DNA of 22,824 nucleotides from positions 1 through 22,824 of the forward strand of contig JAEZIB010000025.1 in assembly GCA_023416275.1 (NCBI GenBank), read 5' to 3'. The position numbers and the translations under genes are program-made. This DNA comes from Bacillota bacterium (GTDB lineage Bacteria > Bacillota > Clostridia > Acetivibrionales > DSM-1351). Positions 22,699 to 22,824 of this stretch are shown piece after piece. The notes below the pieces were generated by a model. That model ran no database searches. It had not been told where the DNA came from and saw nothing but the letters and a program-made list of their open reading frames with translations. Every line of letters starts with the position of its first letter. Positions within the stretch are counted from its first letter, which is position 1.

Positions 22699-22824
22699 GG
22701 CCAGACTGTCCGAAAACTTTTCCATTGTTACTTGACATATGCAGACTGGTTGTCAAAAAGCCAAGAACCTTCTATGTAATCCGCCTGAAACCATTGGAAT
22801 TACTGGATATCAAGTGGTTTTTAT
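22699..22824 (-). other. Possible 3' end of a minus-strand gene or insertion sequence
   Basis: The G+C content rises here compared with the preceding gap. Minus-strand frames close at short distances from the right edge (a 16-codon tail ending near 22774 is one option), and TTTTCGGACAGTCTGG at 22703-22718 reads like the trailer of some clostridial transposase genes. The identification is from general impression only; nothing here is long enough to name. Confidence 0.22.

Noticed and set aside
22699..22824. Firm call of an insertion sequence at the right edge
   Set aside because: Only 125 bases are visible with short broken frames; the impression of a transposase trailer cannot be confirmed from this window.

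Overview
The window is AT-rich DNA (about one third G+C by eye) with strong purine-rich Shine-Dalgarno sites, many TTG and GTG starts, a tricistronic GerA-type spore germination operon, a secreted protein with a cellulose-binding-type module, and a cyclic-di-AMP riboswitch. Together these point to an anaerobic, endospore-forming, probably plant-fibre-degrading member of the Clostridia. The genus is inference.

Layout. 1-1600: the 3' end of a membrane FHA-domain gene, open at the left edge, followed by an A24 prepilin peptidase; this looks like the end of a Tad/Flp pilus locus. 1600-3058: a cytoplasmic-looking zinc phospholipase C-like gene surrounded by repeat and gene-relic DNA. 3059-4408: a secreted CBM2-like/alpha-beta hydrolase with its own terminator. 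4726-7291: a 7TM-PAS NarL-class histidine kinase with an overlapping 33-codon ORF at its start, converging on a NarL-type response regulator. 7709-9095: a YjbQ-VanW operon ending in a truncated small gene. 9267-10546: DUF975 and DUF3788 genes. 10770-11053: a noncoding element with long terminal inverted repeats and a candidate target duplication; shorter relatives lie near 1742 and 7474. 11302-13482: a membrane-anchored 3D-domain cell-wall protein, then a sigma-A promoter and a c-di-AMP riboswitch leading into dapB. 13536-14765 (minus): a DacF/PBP5-like protein in which all three penicillin-binding motifs are altered. 15204-19547: gerAA-gerAB-gerAC plus a fourth, 55-codon two-helix membrane protein resembling the D subunits of ger operons. 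20064-22523: a NB-ARC/TPR (STAND-type) protein with a broken Walker A motif and a near-identical 48-residue repeat array. The right edge holds a terminator-like hairpin and possibly the end of a minus-strand gene or insertion sequence.

How the parts fit. From 11302 to 19547 the genes concern the cell envelope and the spore: a 3D-domain wall protein, DapB (diaminopimelate/dipicolinate branch) under a c-di-AMP leader, a carboxypeptidase-like protein, and germinant receptor subunits. The divergent dac-like and ger genes both have promoter candidates resembling forespore sigma-factor sites. The items most worth a second look are the motif-dead DacF-like protein, the riboswitch-dapB pairing, the four-gene ger operon with an upstream peptide, the Lys-less NB-ARC protein, and the inverted-repeat element family.
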